Shown piece after piece: positions 25,885 to 36,209 of a stretch of DNA of 64,000 nt. Source of the stretch: Pseudomonas putida (GTDB lineage: Bacteria; Pseudomonadota; Gammaproteobacteria; Pseudomonadales; Pseudomonadaceae). The number at the start of each line of letters is the position of its first letter. Position 1 is the stretch's first letter. Position numbers and translations under genes: made by a program. Below the pieces are notes generated by a model that saw nothing but the letters and a program-made list of their open reading frames with translations, was not told the DNA's origin and ran no database searches. The stretch covers positions 1,504,501 to 1,568,500 of the forward strand of contig NZ_CP016634.1 in NCBI RefSeq assembly GCF_002741075.1, given 5' to 3'.

Positions 25885-27315
25885 ATGGGCGCACTATTGA
25901 ACCTGGTCGAACGCAACCTGCACGAAGTGCAGGTGGATGCCGACCGCATGCTCTTTCATATCCCCAGCAGTTCGCTGTTCGCCGCCGATGCGGTGACCGG
26001 CGACATCATCGACACCCTGCGCCAGCAAGGCTGCTCCGCCGAAGAGCTGGTGCAGCGCCTGGGGCAACGCTTCACCGGGCAGGACATCGAAGACACCTTG
26101 CGTGAGCTGATCGCCCTTGAGCTGGTCAGCGACGGCTCGCCGCTGACGCCGGAGATCGCCCTGCGCAAGGTCGAGCGCACGGCGCTCAACACCGTGGTGC
26201 TCAACGTCAACACCGGCTGCAACCTCAGCTGCACCTACTGCTACAAGGAAGACCTGGACAAACCCTCGGCCGGCAAGAAGATGAGCGCCGCCACCGCCGA
26301 AGCCTCGGTGGAGATGCTGCTCAAGGAATCGCCTGACGAGCAACGCTACAGCGTGGTGTTCTTCGGCGGCGAGCCGTTGTCCAACCGGCCGCTGATCGAG
26401 CACATGGTCGCCTACTGCGAGCGTCGGTTCACCGAGGCGGGCAAGCAGGTCGAGTTCATCATGACCACCAATGCCACGCTGCTCACCGAAGAGATCGTCG
26501 ATTGGCTCAACGCCCATCGCTTTGGCCTGTCGGTGAGCATCGACGGGCCAAAGACCGTGCACGATCGCAACCGCATCACGGTGGGCGGGCAGGGCACCTA
26601 TGACGTGGTGCGGCGCAAGGTCGACATGCTGCTGTCGCGCTACCACAGCCGGCCCGTCGGGGCACGGGTCACCTTGACCCGTGGCATCACCGACGTGGAG
26701 ACCATCTGGAACCACCTGTTCAACGAGCTCGGTTTCGCCGAAGTCGGTTTCGCCCCGGTCACCTCCGGCGACATGGCCAGTTTCAACCTGACCGGCGAAG
26801 AACTGGTGCAGGTCTTCGCCAACATGAAGGCCTTGGGCCGGCGCTACCTTGAGGCCGCGCTGGAGCACCGCAACATCGGTTTTTCCAACCTGCACCAGCT
26901 GATCACCGATATCCACGAGGGCCACAAGAAGGCACTGCCGTGCGGCGCCGGGCTGAAAATGCTGGCGGTGGACCACGAAGGCGAGCTGAACCTCTGCCAT
27001 CGCTTCACCGGCTCCAGCCTGCCCACCTTCGGCAATGTGCACCAAGGCGTGAAACAGGCGCAGCTCAATGATTTTCTGTCCCAGCGTCTGGACCGCAGCG
27101 GCACCGGCTGCGACAGCTGCCGCATCCGCAACCTGTGTTCCGGCGGTTGCTACCACGAGAGCTATGCGCGCTATGGCGACCCCACCCACCCGACCTACCA
27201 CTACTGCGAACTGATGCGTGACTGGGTGGACTTCGGCATCGAAGTCTACAGCCGCATCATGGCCGCCAACCCGGCCTTCATCGATCGCTACATCACTCCG
27301 CGGAAGGCGCACTGA
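25885..27315 (+). CDS. qhpD: QhpD radical SAM enzyme forming gamma-subunit thioether crosslinks
   Basis: Cytoplasmic 476-residue radical SAM enzyme. It inserts three Cys-to-Asp/Glu methylene thioether bonds in QhpC. The SAM-cluster motif CNLSCTYC has cysteines 112, 116 and 119; the N-terminal 100 residues fit a peptide-binding (RRE-like) domain. C-terminal cysteines for auxiliary clusters are seen in [33 protein letters not shown] and HYCELM (SPASM-like). Start ATG 25885 has GAGAGG upstream; a longer frame from 25834 adds no conserved sequence. qhpC begins one base after its stop. Confidence 0.94.
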   Translation: MGALLNLVERNLHEVQVDADRMLFHIPSSSLFAADAVTGDIIDTLRQQGCSAEELVQRLGQRFTGQDIEDTLRELIALELVSDGSPLTPEIALRKVERTALNTVVLNVNTGCNLSCTYCYKEDLDKPSAGKKMSAATAEASVEMLLKESPDEQRYSVVFFGGEPLSNRPLIEHMVAYCERRFTEAGKQVEFIMTTNATLLTEEIVDWLNAHRFGLSVSIDGPKTVHDRNRITVGGQGTYDVVRRKVDMLLSRYHSRPVGARVTLTRGITDVETIWNHLFNELGFAEVGFAPVTSGDMASFNLTGEELVQVFANMKALGRRYLEAALEHRNIGFSNLHQLITDIHEGHKKALPCGAGLKMLAVDHEGELNLCHRFTGSSLPTFGNVHQGVKQAQLNDFLSQRLDRSGTGCDSCRIRNLCSGGCYHESYARYGDPTHPTYHYCELMRDWVDFGIEVYSRIMAANPAFIDRYITPRKAH

Positions 27316-27316
27316 C

Positions 27317-27640
27317 ATGAAGCACTTGAAGCCCCTGAACAACAAGGCCCGCATCCTTGAGCAGGCCGCCGCTGAAGACCGCGTGGAAGAAGTCGTGGCC
27401 ATGAGTGCGGTAGCCGGTTGCACCGCCACCACCGACCCGGGCTGGGAAGTGGACGCCTTTGGTGGTGTCAGCTCCCTGTGCCAGCCGATGGAGGCCGACC
27501 TGTACGGCTGCTCCGACCCGTGCTGGTGGCCTGCCCAGGTGCCGGACATGATGAGCACCTACCAGGACTGGAACGCCCAGGCCACCAACTCGATGGAAGA
27601 CTGGCGCAACCTGGGCACCGTGTTCCCGAAAGACAAGTGA
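27317..27640 (+). CDS. qhpC: Quinohemoprotein amine dehydrogenase gamma subunit precursor (CTQ and thioether peptide)
   Basis: A 107-residue precursor: 28-residue leader and a 79-residue mature part. Every crosslink residue known from the P. putida enzyme is present. In mature numbering these are Cys7-Glu16, Cys27-Asp33 and Cys41-Asp49 for the thioethers and Cys37-Trp43 for the cysteine tryptophylquinone; in precursor numbering, C35-E44, C55-D61, C69-D77 and C65-W71. The leader is basic then acidic and is the recognition part for QhpD and the cut site for QhpE. It lies between the radical SAM gene and the beta subunit gene. Confidence 0.97.
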   Translation: MKHLKPLNNKARILEQAAAEDRVEEVVAMSAVAGCTATTDPGWEVDAFGGVSSLCQPMEADLYGCSDPCWWPAQVPDMMSTYQDWNAQATNSMEDWRNLGTVFPKDK

Positions 27641-27672
27641 CCGGCCCGACAAGAACAACAAGGGGAAACCGC

Positions 27673-28794
27673 ATGAAACCTGGATTCTGCGCACAGCTCG
27701 CGCTCACCGCCGCCATCTGTGCCGGCGCCTGGACGGCCCAGGCCGCTGACACCGGGCCCGCCCTCAAGGCCGGCCACGAGTACCTGATCGCCACCAACTA
27801 CCCGAACAACCTGCACGTGGTGGATGTGGCCAGCGACACGCTCTACAAAACCTGCCGCATGCCGGACGCCTTCGGCCCCGGCACGGCGATGATGGCGCCG
27901 GACAAGCGCACCGCGTACGTGCTCAACAACCACTTCGGTGATATCTATGGCATCGACCTGGACACCTGCGGCACCACCTTCCACGCCAATCTTTCCAGCG
28001 TGCCGGGCGAGGTGGGACGTTCGATGTTCTCCTTCGCCATCAGCCCCGATGGCAAGGAAGTGTATGCAACGGTCAATCCGACCCAGCGCCTGAACGACCA
28101 CTACGTGGTCAAGCCGCCGCGCCTGGAGGTGTTCCGCACCGCCGATGGGCTCGATGCCAAGCCGGTGCGCCACTTCCCCATGCCGCGCCAGGTCTACCTG
28201 ATGCGCGCCGGTGATGACGGCAGCCTGTACGTGGCCGGGGCGGACATCTACAAGATGGACGTGAACACCGGCAAGTACGAGGTGGCGTTGCCCCTGCGCA
28301 ACTGGAACCGCCCAGGCTACAGCGCGCCGGACGTGCTGTATTTCTGGCCGCACCAGACTGGCCGCCATGAGTTCTCGATGCTCTACACCGTGGCCAAGTT
28401 CAAGGACGCCAAGCAGGACCCGAACGAGGCCGCATTGCTGTATGGCTACCTGTCCGTGGACCTTAAGACCGGCAAGACCCACACCCAGGAGTTCGCCGAC
28501 CTCACCGAGCTGTACTTCACCGGCCTGCGCTCGCCCAAGGACCCCAACCAGATGTACGGCGTGCTCAACCGTTTGGCCCGCTATGACATCAAGGAGCGCA
28601 AGCTGATCCAGGCCGCGAATCTGGACCACACTTACTACTGTGTGGCGTTCGATCGCTCCGGCAGCAAGCTTTACCTGGCCGGGACCTTCAACGACATCGC
28701 GGTGTTCGATCCGCAGACGATGAAGAAGGTGAAGAACATCAAGCTGCCCGGTGGTGACATGGCCATTACCACCACCCAGGTGTTCGTCCGCTAG
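27673..28794 (+). CDS. qhpB: Quinohemoprotein amine dehydrogenase beta subunit
   Basis: Periplasmic 373-residue seven-bladed beta-propeller subunit that forms part of the substrate site over the CTQ-bearing gamma subunit. A signal peptide ends at AQA (about residue 24); the mature part begins with ADTGPALKAGHEYL and contains repeated blade phrases (for example NNLHVVDVASDTLYKTCRM and KLYLAGTFNDIAVFDPQTM). Preceded by AGGGGAAA and 32 bases after qhpC. Last gene of the A-D-C-B set. Confidence 0.94.
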   Translation: MKPGFCAQLALTAAICAGAWTAQAADTGPALKAGHEYLIATNYPNNLHVVDVASDTLYKTCRMPDAFGPGTAMMAPDKRTAYVLNNHFGDIYGIDLDTCGTTFHANLSSVPGEVGRSMFSFAISPDGKEVYATVNPTQRLNDHYVVKPPRLEVFRTADGLDAKPVRHFPMPRQVYLMRAGDDGSLYVAGADIYKMDVNTGKYEVALPLRNWNRPGYSAPDVLYFWPHQTGRHEFSMLYTVAKFKDAKQDPNEAALLYGYLSVDLKTGKTHTQEFADLTELYFTGLRSPKDPNQMYGVLNRLARYDIKERKLIQAANLDHTYYCVAFDRSGSKLYLAGTFNDIAVFDPQTMKKVKNIKLPGGDMAITTTQVFVR

Positions 28795-28892
28795 TCGGTG
28801 GTGGCTGCTTCGTGGGCCTCTTCCACACGTGCGCCTCGCACGGCGTGTGGAAGTGGCTTCATCGAGGCGTCGAACTGCCGCGAAGCAGTCAA

Positions 28893-28950
28893 CGCGATGG
28901 ATGGCACGGGCTTCGCCCGTGTTCTCGGGTAAACCCGCTCCTACAGGGCG
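28893..28950. repeat. REP-type element before the acyl-CoA ligase
   Basis: Half element ATGGCACGGGCTTCGCCCGT followed by CTCGGGTAAACCCGCTCCTA. The same pair occurs in reverse near 56500-56560. The rest of 28795-29043 shows nothing else except the ribosome site of the next gene. Confidence 0.65.
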
Positions 28951-29043
28951 CGTTGGTGTGCAAATAGGTGCGCACAATGCAAAGCCTGTGGGCGCGGGGA
29001 CAGTGGCTTGCTCCATAAACGCTAGAACAACAAGAGAGTGCCC

Positions 29044-30714
29044 ATGCTTCAGCCAAGCTACTCCCAGGGCGACCCTGACAAGGCCTTGCTCACTCATTGC
29101 ATCGGCGACGCCTTCGACGCCACCGTCGCGCGCTTTCCCGACCGCGACGCCTTGATCGTTCGCCACCAGGGCCTGCGCTACACCTGGCGTCAGTTGGCCG
29201 AGGTCGTCGACCGCCATGCCCGTGCCTTGATGGCCCTGGGTGTGCAGGCTGGCGATCGCCTGGGCATCTGGGCACCGAATTGCGCCGAATGGTGCATCAC
29301 CCAGTTCGCCAGCGCCAAGGTCGGGGCCATTCTGGTCAACATCAACCCGGCCTATCGCAGCAGCGAACTGGACTACGCACTGGGACAGGCCGGTTGCCGC
29401 TGGGTGATCTGCGCGGGCGCCTTCAAGACCTCCGACTACCACGCCATGCTGCTGGGCCTGGTGCCGGGGCTGCATGGCAGCCGGCCTGGCGAGCTGCACT
29501 GCGAACGCTTGCCGGAGCTACGTGGGGTCATCAGCCTGGCCAAGGAGCCCCCGGCAGGCTTTCTTGCCTGGGATGATCTGCAGGCGCGCGCCGAGCAGGT
29601 AAGTGCCCAGGCACTGGCCGAGCGCCAGGGGCAATTGCAGCCAAGCGACCCGATCAACATCCAGTACACCTCCGGCACCACCGGTTTCCCCAAAGGGGCG
29701 ACCTTGAGCCACCACAACATCCTCAACAACGGCTACATGGTCGGTGAAAGCCTGGGCCTGACCGAGCACGACCGCCTGGTGGTCCCGGTGCCGCTGTACC
29801 ACTGTTTCGGCATGGTCATGGCCAACCTGGGCTGCCTGACCCACGGCAGCACCCTGATCTACCCCAACGACGCTTTCGACCCGCTGGCCACCCTGCGTGC
29901 GGTGGCCGAAGAACGTGCCACGGCGCTGTACGGCGTGCCGACGATGTTCATCGCTGAACTCGATCATCCTCAGCGCGGCGAATTCGACCTCTCCAGCCTG
30001 CGCACCGGCATCATGGCCGGCGCCACCTGCCCGATCGAGGTGATGCGCCGGGTGATCCACGAGATGCACATGACCCAGGTGCAGATCGCCTACGGCATGA
30101 CCGAGACCAGCCCCGTGTCGCTGCAAACCGGCCCGGACGATGAGCTGGAGTTGCGTGTGACCACCGTGGGTCGCACCCAGCCACGGTTGGAGAGCAAGGT
30201 CATCGACGCCGAAGGCGCCATCGTGCCGCGAGGGGAGATCGGCGAGTTGTGCACCCGCGGCTACAGCGTGATGCTCGGCTACTGGAACAACCCCAAGGCC
30301 ACCGCCGAGAGCATCGACGCCGAAGGCTGGATGCACACCGGGGACCTGGCGGTGATGGACGAGCAGGGGTATGTGCGCATCGTCGGGCGCAGCAAGGACA
30401 TGATCATTCGCGGCGGCGAGAACATCTATCCACGGGAGCTGGAGGAGTTCTTCTTCACCCACCCGGCGGTGGCCGATGTGCAGGTGATCGGCATTCCGTG
30501 CAGCAAGTACGGCGAGGAGATCGTGGCCTGGATCCGCTTCCATCCTGGGCATGTCGCCAGCGAAGAGGAACTGCGCGAATGGGCCAAGGCACGGATCGCG
30601 CATTTCAAGGTGCCGCGCTACTTCCGTTTCGTGGACGAGTTCCCGATGACGGTGACGGGGAAGGTGCAGAAGTTTCGGATGCGCGAGATCAGTATCGAGG
30701 CGTTGAGAGGGTAG
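29044..30714 (+). CDS. AMP-forming fatty-acyl/aryl-CoA ligase
   Basis: A 556-residue acyl-CoA synthetase of the ANL family: AMP motif [16 protein letters not shown], the A5 region [10 protein letters not shown], the [23 protein letters not shown] hinge (split here over motifs A7-A8) and the catalytic lysine in [11 protein letters not shown]. It would turn the acid from amine oxidation into a CoA thioester, the natural last step of this island. Medium-chain fatty acids or aryl-acetates are possible substrates; the sequence does not decide. Start ATG 29044 has AAGAGAG before it. Confidence 0.87.
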   Translation: MLQPSYSQGDPDKALLTHCIGDAFDATVARFPDRDALIVRHQGLRYTWRQLAEVVDRHARALMALGVQAGDRLGIWAPNCAEWCITQFASAKVGAILVNINPAYRSSELDYALGQAGCRWVICAGAFKTSDYHAMLLGLVPGLHGSRPGELHCERLPELRGVISLAKEPPAGFLAWDDLQARAEQVSAQALAERQGQLQPSDPINIQYTSGTTGFPKGATLSHHNILNNGYMVGESLGLTEHDRLVVPVPLYHCFGMVMANLGCLTHGSTLIYPNDAFDPLATLRAVAEERATALYGVPTMFIAELDHPQRGEFDLSSLRTGIMAGATCPIEVMRRVIHEMHMTQVQIAYGMTETSPVSLQTGPDDELELRVTTVGRTQPRLESKVIDAEGAIVPRGEIGELCTRGYSVMLGYWNNPKATAESIDAEGWMHTGDLAVMDEQGYVRIVGRSKDMIIRGGENIYPRELEEFFFTHPAVADVQVIGIPCSKYGEEIVAWIRFHPGHVASEEELREWAKARIAHFKVPRYFRFVDEFPMTVTGKVQKFRMREISIEALRG

Positions 30715-30724
30715 GTTTGGGTTT

Positions 30725-31080
30725 TTGGGTTTTTGGTCGTATCCATTTTTTTGGTGGTGACACCACTGGCGCTTTCCGCCTTTACGGCGGGTTACTTTGG
30801 TCTTGGCCAACGTAACCAAGGCCGTTGGCTCCCCCATACGGCCCCTGCGCTGCGCTCCGGGGTTGCCTGCGCTCCGGTGCCTTGCGGGGCTTCGCGGCCT
30901 CCGGCTTGCTGCGCAAGCCTCCATCTCGCGACTCCGGCTGCGCCGAAGGGCGCTGCGCGCCAACCCCTCCAGACACCTCCACTTGGCCTTCTGAGGTCGC
31001 GATTGGTGGTGTCTGGGCTGGCGTGTAGTAAGTATCCGTACGGTCGGGGATGGCGCCTGGGGGTACTGGCCACCGCGCAG
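30725..31080. repeat. Gene-free stretch resembling a dispersed Pseudomonas repeat
   Basis: The 375 bases between the ligase and mobA hold a T-rich stretch, then GCGGGTTACTTTGG, a TTGG/CCAA-rich part and short G+C-rich hairpins (CTGCGCTGCGCTCCGGGG type). Several short frames on both strands cross it but none has a ribosome site or a recognisable product. It looks like a dispersed intergenic element of this genus; I recognise the style, not a named family. Confidence 0.4.
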
Positions 31081-31089
31081 CGGCCCTGG

Positions 31090-31665
31090 TCACTGTTCGA
31101 GCCACTGGGGGCTGTTGAAGTTGCTCAACCGCCCATCCGTCTCGGTACATTCCAGCCCTTGCACGGACTCGCGTAACAGCGCCTTCTGCAAGCTACGTTC
31201 GCCAGTGCTCCAGGCTTGCTCCAGCAGCGGCAACACCTTGCGCGGCAACACACTGAACATCGGCTGCCAGAACCCACCCTGGCGCACCATGGCGGGGCTA
31301 TCGTGCTCGACCGCCAGGCGCAGCAGGTCGGTGACCAACGTTTGATCCAGGCGTGGCGCATCGCACGCCAGCACCACCACCCAATCATGCCGCGCAGCCG
31401 CGAGCCCGGCGAGCACTCCGGCCAGCGGGCCCGGGAAGTCTGCCTCGGCGTCGGACACCAACTGATCGGCATAGGCCCGGTACGCCTCGTGGTTGCGGTT
31501 GCAGGAGATCACCACATCGTCGCTCAGTGGCCGTACCACGCGTTGTACATGGGCCACCAGCGGTTCGCCGTGCCAGGGCACCAAGCCTTTGTCACGGCCG
31601 CCCATGCGCTGGCCGCGGCCACCGGCGAGAATGAGGATGGAGCAAGGGGGCAGGGGAGTGGACAT
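31090..31665 (-). CDS. mobA: Molybdenum cofactor guanylyltransferase MobA
   Basis: A 191-residue enzyme that joins GMP to molybdopterin to form MGD. The nucleotide-binding motif is LILAGGRGQRMGGRDKGL at about 11-28, and VVVLACDAPRL carries the metal-binding Asp. Length fits the family. The start codon sits directly at the T tract of the terminator that ends the pump operon, and no Shine-Dalgarno-like site is visible before it. Confidence 0.92.
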   Translation of the reverse strand: MSTPLPPCSILILAGGRGQRMGGRDKGLVPWHGEPLVAHVQRVVRPLSDDVVISCNRNHEAYRAYADQLVSDAEADFPGPLAGVLAGLAAARHDWVVVLACDAPRLDQTLVTDLLRLAVEHDSPAMVRQGGFWQPMFSVLPRKVLPLLEQAWSTGERSLQKALLRESVQGLECTETDGRLSNFNSPQWLEQ

Positions 31666-31701
31666 GAAAAAGGGTTCCAGGCAGTCACTGCCGGGAACCC
31701 T
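31666..31701 (-). terminator. Rho-independent terminator of the RND operon
   Basis: Minus strand: GGGTTCCCGGCAG, loop TGA, CTGCCTGGAACCC, then TTTTT. It follows the pump gene stop by about 25 bases and its T tract touches the mobA ATG. Confidence 0.82.
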
Positions 31702-31726
31702 CCCATGTCACGCAGGCGTTGTCCAG

Positions 31727-34700
31727 TCAGGCGTCGTGGGGCTGCGCCTGAGTGTCCGTGGCGGTCCGGCGACGCCCGGCCAGGCGCATCACCACCACGA
31801 AGAACACCGGCACGAACACCACCGCCAGGGTGGCGCTGAGCATGCCGCCGATCACGCCGGTGCCGATGGCCTGCTGGCTGGCCGAGCTTGCGCCGGTGGC
31901 GATGGCCAGGGGCACCACGCCGAGGATGAACGCCAGTGAGGTCATCACGATCGGCCGCAAGCGCAGGCGGGCGGCCTGCACGGCGGCGCTGACCGGGTCC
32001 TGGCCCTGGTCCACCAGGCTCTTGGCGAACTCGATGATCAGGATGGCGTTCTTTGCCGACAGGCCGATCAGGGTGATCAGCCCGACCTTGAAGAACACAT
32101 CGTTGGGCATCCCGCGCAAGGTCACCGCCAGCACGGCGCCAAGCACGCCCAGCGGGACCACCAGCAGCACCGCGGTGGGAATCGACCAGCTCTCGTACAG
32201 CGCCGCCAGGCACAGGAACACCACCAGCAGCGACAGCGCCATCAGCAGCGGCGCCTGGCTGCCGGACAACCGCTCTTGCAGCGATAGCCCCGTCCACTCA
32301 AGGCCTGCGCCCGCCGGCAACTGGTCGACCAGGCGCTGGATCTCGGCCATGGCCTCGCCGGAGCTGTAGCCGGCGGCGGGCTCGCCGGAGATGGACACCG
32401 CCGGGTAGCCGTTGTAGCGGGTCAACTGCACCGGGCCGCTGACCCACTTGGCCTGCACGAACGCGCCCAGGGGCACCATCTTGCCGCTGTTGTTGCGTAC
32501 ATGGATCTTGAGCAGGTCTTCCACCTGGCTGCGTTGGTCGCCTTCGGCCTGCACCACCACCCGCTGCATGCGGCCTTGGTTGGGGAAGTCGTTGACGTAG
32601 TTCGAGCCTACGGCGGTGTCGAGCACTGCGCCGATGTCGGCGAACGACACGCCCAGGGCGTTGGCCTGGCGGCGGTCGATCTCCAATTGCACCTGCGGGC
32701 TCTCGGCCAGCGAGGCTTCGCGCACGTTGGCCAGCACCTTGCTCTTGCGCGCCTCGGCGAGCAACTGATCGCGGGCGGCCATCAACGCCTCGTGGCCCAT
32801 GCCGCCGCGGTCCTGCAGGCGGAACTCGAAACCGGTGGATTCGCCCAAACCGTCGACGGGCGGTGGCAGCACGGAAAACGCCACTGCGTCCTTGAGCTGG
32901 CTGAAGGCTTCGGTCGCACGGTCGGCGATCGACTGGGCGCTGTCCTCGGCGCCGCGCTCGGACCAATCCTTGAGCGTAGTGAAGGCCAGCGCCGCGTTCT
33001 GCCCGCTGCCTGAGAAGCTGAAGCCCAGGATCAACGTGGTGTTGCCCACGCCAGGCTCTTCGGCGTTGTGCGCCTCGATCTGCGCGGCCACCTGTTCGGT
33101 GCGCATGCGGCTGGCACCGGGTGGCAACTGGATGTCGGTGATGGTGTAGCCCTGATCCTCGGTAGGCAGGAACGCGCTCGGCAGTTGGCTGAAGCCATAG
33201 CCGAGCACCGCCAGCAGCACGCCATACACCAGCAGGTAACGGCCGCTGCGCTTGAGGGCATGGACCACCCAGTGCTGATAGCCTTCGCTCATGCGTTCGA
33301 AGCGGCGGTTGAACCAGCCAAAGAACCCTTTGCGCTCATGGTGCTCGCCTTTGGTCAAGGGCTTGAGCAGGGTCGCGCACAGGGCCGGGGTCAGGCTCAG
33401 GGCCAGGAACGCCGAGAACAGGATCGACACCGCCATCGACACCGAGAACTGTTGGTAGATCACCCCCACCGAGCCTTTCATGAACGCCATCGGCAGGAAC
33501 ACTGCCACCAGCACCAGGGTGATGCCGACGATGGCGCCGCTGATCTGGCCCATGGCCTTGCGCGTCGCCTGCTTGGGCGATAGGCCTTCCTCGGCCATGA
33601 TCCGCTCGACGTTCTCCACCACCACGATGGCATCGTCCACCAGGATGCCGATGGCCAGGACCATGCCGAACAGCGTCAGCACGTTCACCGAGAAGCCCAG
33701 CGCCAGCATCGTGGCGAAGGTCCCCATCAGCGCCACGGGCACCACCAGGGTCGGGATCAGGGTGTAGCGGATGTTCTGCAGGAACAGGAACATCACCAGG
33801 AACACCAGCAGCATGGCCTCGAACAGGGTGCTGATCACCTGCTGGATCGACACCTTGACGAAGGGCGAGGTGTCGTAGGGGATGTCATAGCGCACGCCCT
33901 CGGGGAAGTAACGCGCCAGCTCTTCCATCTTCGCCCGTACCAGGGTCGCGGTCTCCATGGCGTTGGCGCCGGGCGAGAGCTGCACGCTGAAGGCGGTGGA
34001 CGGTTTGCCATTGAGGCGGGTGCCGTACTGGTATTCCTGGGCGCCGATCTCCACCCGGGCGACATCGCCGATGGTCACCGTGGAGCCGTCGGGGTTGGCG
34101 CGCAGGACGATGGCGGCGAACTCCTCGGGGGTGCTCAGCTGGCCTTTGACCACCACGTTAGCGGTGATCTCCTGGGTGCTGCGCCCAGGCAGGTCGCCAA
34201 TGCTGCCGGGGGCGACCTGGGCGTTCTGCGCGGCGATGGCCTCGGCTACGTCATTGGGCGTGAGGTTGAAGCCGATCAGCTTCTGCGGGTCGATCCAGAT
34301 CCGCATGGCCCGCTCGGAGCCATACAGCTGGGCCTTACCCACGCCCTTGAGGCGGCGGATCTCGTTCATCACGTTGCGCGCGAGGATGTCGGAGAGGGCG
34401 GTCTCATCGAGGCTGCCGTCCTCGGAGGTGAGGGTGGCCAGCAGCAGAAAGCCCGTAGACACCTTCTCCACTTGCAGGCCCTGCTGGGTCACCGGGCGCG
34501 GCAGGCGCGACTCGACCACCTTCAGACGGTTCTGCACGTCCACCTGGGCCAGGTCCGGGTGGGTACCCGGCTCGAAGGTGGCGGTAATGGTTGCACTGCC
34601 CAGGCTGCTCTGGGACTCGAAGTACAGCAGGTTGTCGGCGCCGTTGAGCTCTTGCTCGATCAGGCTGACCACGCTTTCGTCCATGGTCGCCGCTGAGGCG

Positions 34701-34852
34701 CCGGGGTAGACCGCGTAGATTTCGACCTGTGGCGGCGCCACGTTAGGGTACTGGGCCACCGGCAACTGGGGGAGGGCCAGGGCGCCGGCAAGCAGGATGA
34801 ACAGCGCGACCACCCAGGCGAACACCGGGCGGTCGATGAAGAACTGCGGCAT
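31727..34852 (-). CDS. RND efflux pump, inner membrane transporter (HAE1 family)
   Basis: A 1041-residue proton-driven drug exporter of the AcrB/MexB type. Visible features: start MPQFFIDRPVFAWV, a large periplasmic loop, the helix-4 proton relay GILVDDAIVVVENVERIM with two Asp, a second periplasmic loop, and ALYESWSIP before the last helices. It follows the adaptor gene by 11 bases. No outer membrane channel gene is attached, so it probably borrows a TolC/OprM-type channel coded elsewhere. The RstAB-like pair across the divergent promoter is the likely regulator. Substrates cannot be read from the sequence. Confidence 0.92.
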   Translation of the reverse strand: MPQFFIDRPVFAWVVALFILLAGALALPQLPVAQYPNVAPPQVEIYAVYPGASAATMDESVVSLIEQELNGADNLLYFESQSSLGSATITATFEPGTHPDLAQVDVQNRLKVVESRLPRPVTQQGLQVEKVSTGFLLLATLTSEDGSLDETALSDILARNVMNEIRRLKGVGKAQLYGSERAMRIWIDPQKLIGFNLTPNDVAEAIAAQNAQVAPGSIGDLPGRSTQEITANVVVKGQLSTPEEFAAIVLRANPDGSTVTIGDVARVEIGAQEYQYGTRLNGKPSTAFSVQLSPGANAMETATLVRAKMEELARYFPEGVRYDIPYDTSPFVKVSIQQVISTLFEAMLLVFLVMFLFLQNIRYTLIPTLVVPVALMGTFATMLALGFSVNVLTLFGMVLAIGILVDDAIVVVENVERIMAEEGLSPKQATRKAMGQISGAIVGITLVLVAVFLPMAFMKGSVGVIYQQFSVSMAVSILFSAFLALSLTPALCATLLKPLTKGEHHERKGFFGWFNRRFERMSEGYQHWVVHALKRSGRYLLVYGVLLAVLGYGFSQLPSAFLPTEDQGYTITDIQLPPGASRMRTEQVAAQIEAHNAEEPGVGNTTLILGFSFSGSGQNAALAFTTLKDWSERGAEDSAQSIADRATEAFSQLKDAVAFSVLPPPVDGLGESTGFEFRLQDRGGMGHEALMAARDQLLAEARKSKVLANVREASLAESPQVQLEIDRRQANALGVSFADIGAVLDTAVGSNYVNDFPNQGRMQRVVVQAEGDQRSQVEDLLKIHVRNNSGKMVPLGAFVQAKWVSGPVQLTRYNGYPAVSISGEPAAGYSSGEAMAEIQRLVDQLPAGAGLEWTGLSLQERLSGSQAPLLMALSLLVVFLCLAALYESWSIPTAVLLVVPLGVLGAVLAVTLRGMPNDVFFKVGLITLIGLSAKNAILIIEFAKSLVDQGQDPVSAAVQAARLRLRPIVMTSLAFILGVVPLAIATGASSASQQAIGTGVIGGMLSATLAVVFVPVFFVVVMRLAGRRRTATDTQAQPHDA

Positions 34853-34863
34853 GAATCAGGCCC

Positions 34864-36039
34864 TCACTGGCCGGTGTGCTGGACGATGGGCAAGGTGTCC
34901 TGGGCCGGATCGACCTGGACCTGGTCGCCTGCCTTGACGTGTTGCAGGCCCTCGATCACCACACGCTCGCCGGCGGCCAGCCCCTGGGTGACGATCCAGC
35001 GATCGCCCTGGGCGTTGCCCAGTACCACCTGGCGTTCGCTGATGCGCGCCTGTGCGTCGACCACCAGCACCTTGGGCATACCGGCACTGTCGCGCAGGAT
35101 CGCACGCTGCGGCACGCTGATGCCCTTCGGTTGCACGGCCTGGTCCAGGCGCACGCGGACATAGCTGCCTGGCAGCAGGTCGAGGTCCGGGTTGGGGAAC
35201 TCGCTGCGCAGGGTGATCTGGTTGGTGCTCGGGTCGACGCTTATGTCGGAGAACAGCAGCTTGCCCGGCAGCGGATAGGCCGTGCCGTCGTCTTGTATCA
35301 AGGTCGCCCTGGCCTGGCCTTCGCCGACCTGCTGCAACTCGCCGGCGCGCATGGCCCGGCGCAAGGTGTTGAGTTCGCGGGTCGACTGGGTGACGTCGGC
35401 ATGGATCGGGTCCAACTGCTGGATGGTCGCCAGCGGCGTGGTTTCGTTCTGGCCCACCAGCGCGCCCTCGGTGACCAGGGCTCGGCCAATTCGCCCGGAG
35501 ATCGGGGCGGTGACCGTGGCATAGCCCAGGTTCAGGCGCGCCCGCTCCAACGCTGCCTTGGCTTCGGCCACGATAGCGCTGGCTTGAAGGAAGGCGGCGC
35601 GGGCATTGTCGTACTCCTGGCGGCTGACGGCCTTGTCGTCCACCAGCTCGCGGTAGCGCTGCTCTTGCAGGCGCGCCTGGTACAGGTTGGCCTCGGCCTT
35701 GGCCAAGGTGGCGCGGGCGGCATCATGGTCGGCCTTGAACGGTGCAGGGTCGATCAGGAACAGGACATCGCCCTGTTTGACGTCGCTGCCTTCACGGTAC
35801 ACGCGTTTGAGCACCACGCCGCTCACCCGTGCGCGGACCTCGGCGGTACGCGGCGCGAGGATGCGGCCGCTGAGCTCGGTGCTGATGGCCAGGGGCTGGG
35901 CCTGCACGGTCTCGACCCGCACCTGCGGCGGGGGTGTCTGCTCGTCCTGCTCGGCGGCGTCGTTGCAACCGGCCAGGGACAAGTTCAACAGCGCCAGAAG
36001 CGCCAACGGGCGCAGGCGATAAGGGAAAGAAATTGACAT
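34864..36039 (-). CDS. RND efflux membrane-fusion (adaptor) lipoprotein
   Basis: A 391-residue periplasmic adaptor. Lipobox LAGC lies near residue 24; the lipoyl-like domain starts at GVVLKRVYREGSDVKQGD and resumes at YATVTAPISGRIG, with a coiled-coil hairpin between them (about 100-170) and beta-barrel and membrane-proximal domains after. First gene of the pump operon, divergent from the response regulator with a 170-base shared promoter region. Confidence 0.92.
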   Translation of the reverse strand: MSISFPYRLRPLALLALLNLSLAGCNDAAEQDEQTPPPQVRVETVQAQPLAISTELSGRILAPRTAEVRARVSGVVLKRVYREGSDVKQGDVLFLIDPAPFKADHDAARATLAKAEANLYQARLQEQRYRELVDDKAVSRQEYDNARAAFLQASAIVAEAKAALERARLNLGYATVTAPISGRIGRALVTEGALVGQNETTPLATIQQLDPIHADVTQSTRELNTLRRAMRAGELQQVGEGQARATLIQDDGTAYPLPGKLLFSDISVDPSTNQITLRSEFPNPDLDLLPGSYVRVRLDQAVQPKGISVPQRAILRDSAGMPKVLVVDAQARISERQVVLGNAQGDRWIVTQGLAAGERVVIEGLQHVKAGDQVQVDPAQDTLPIVQHTGQ

Positions 36040-36209
36040 GCGGATCTTCCGAGAATGACCGAGCCTATGCTAAGGCAGCCGCTCCTGCCATGGCTGTGAA
36101 GCTATGTAGGACGAATGTGAAAAAGTGTAAGAATTCTCATTGACCGGCATGGGATTCTATATCCTGCAGCGCGTCAACCCTCTCTACTTACCCGTTCTTC
36201 TCACCGCCT

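Noticed and set aside
28902..28916. TGGCACGGGCTTCGC as a sigma-54 promoter for the acyl-CoA ligase
   Set aside because: It is part of a repeated palindrome that also occurs near 56510, the -12 half has a mismatch and the gene start is 130 bases away.
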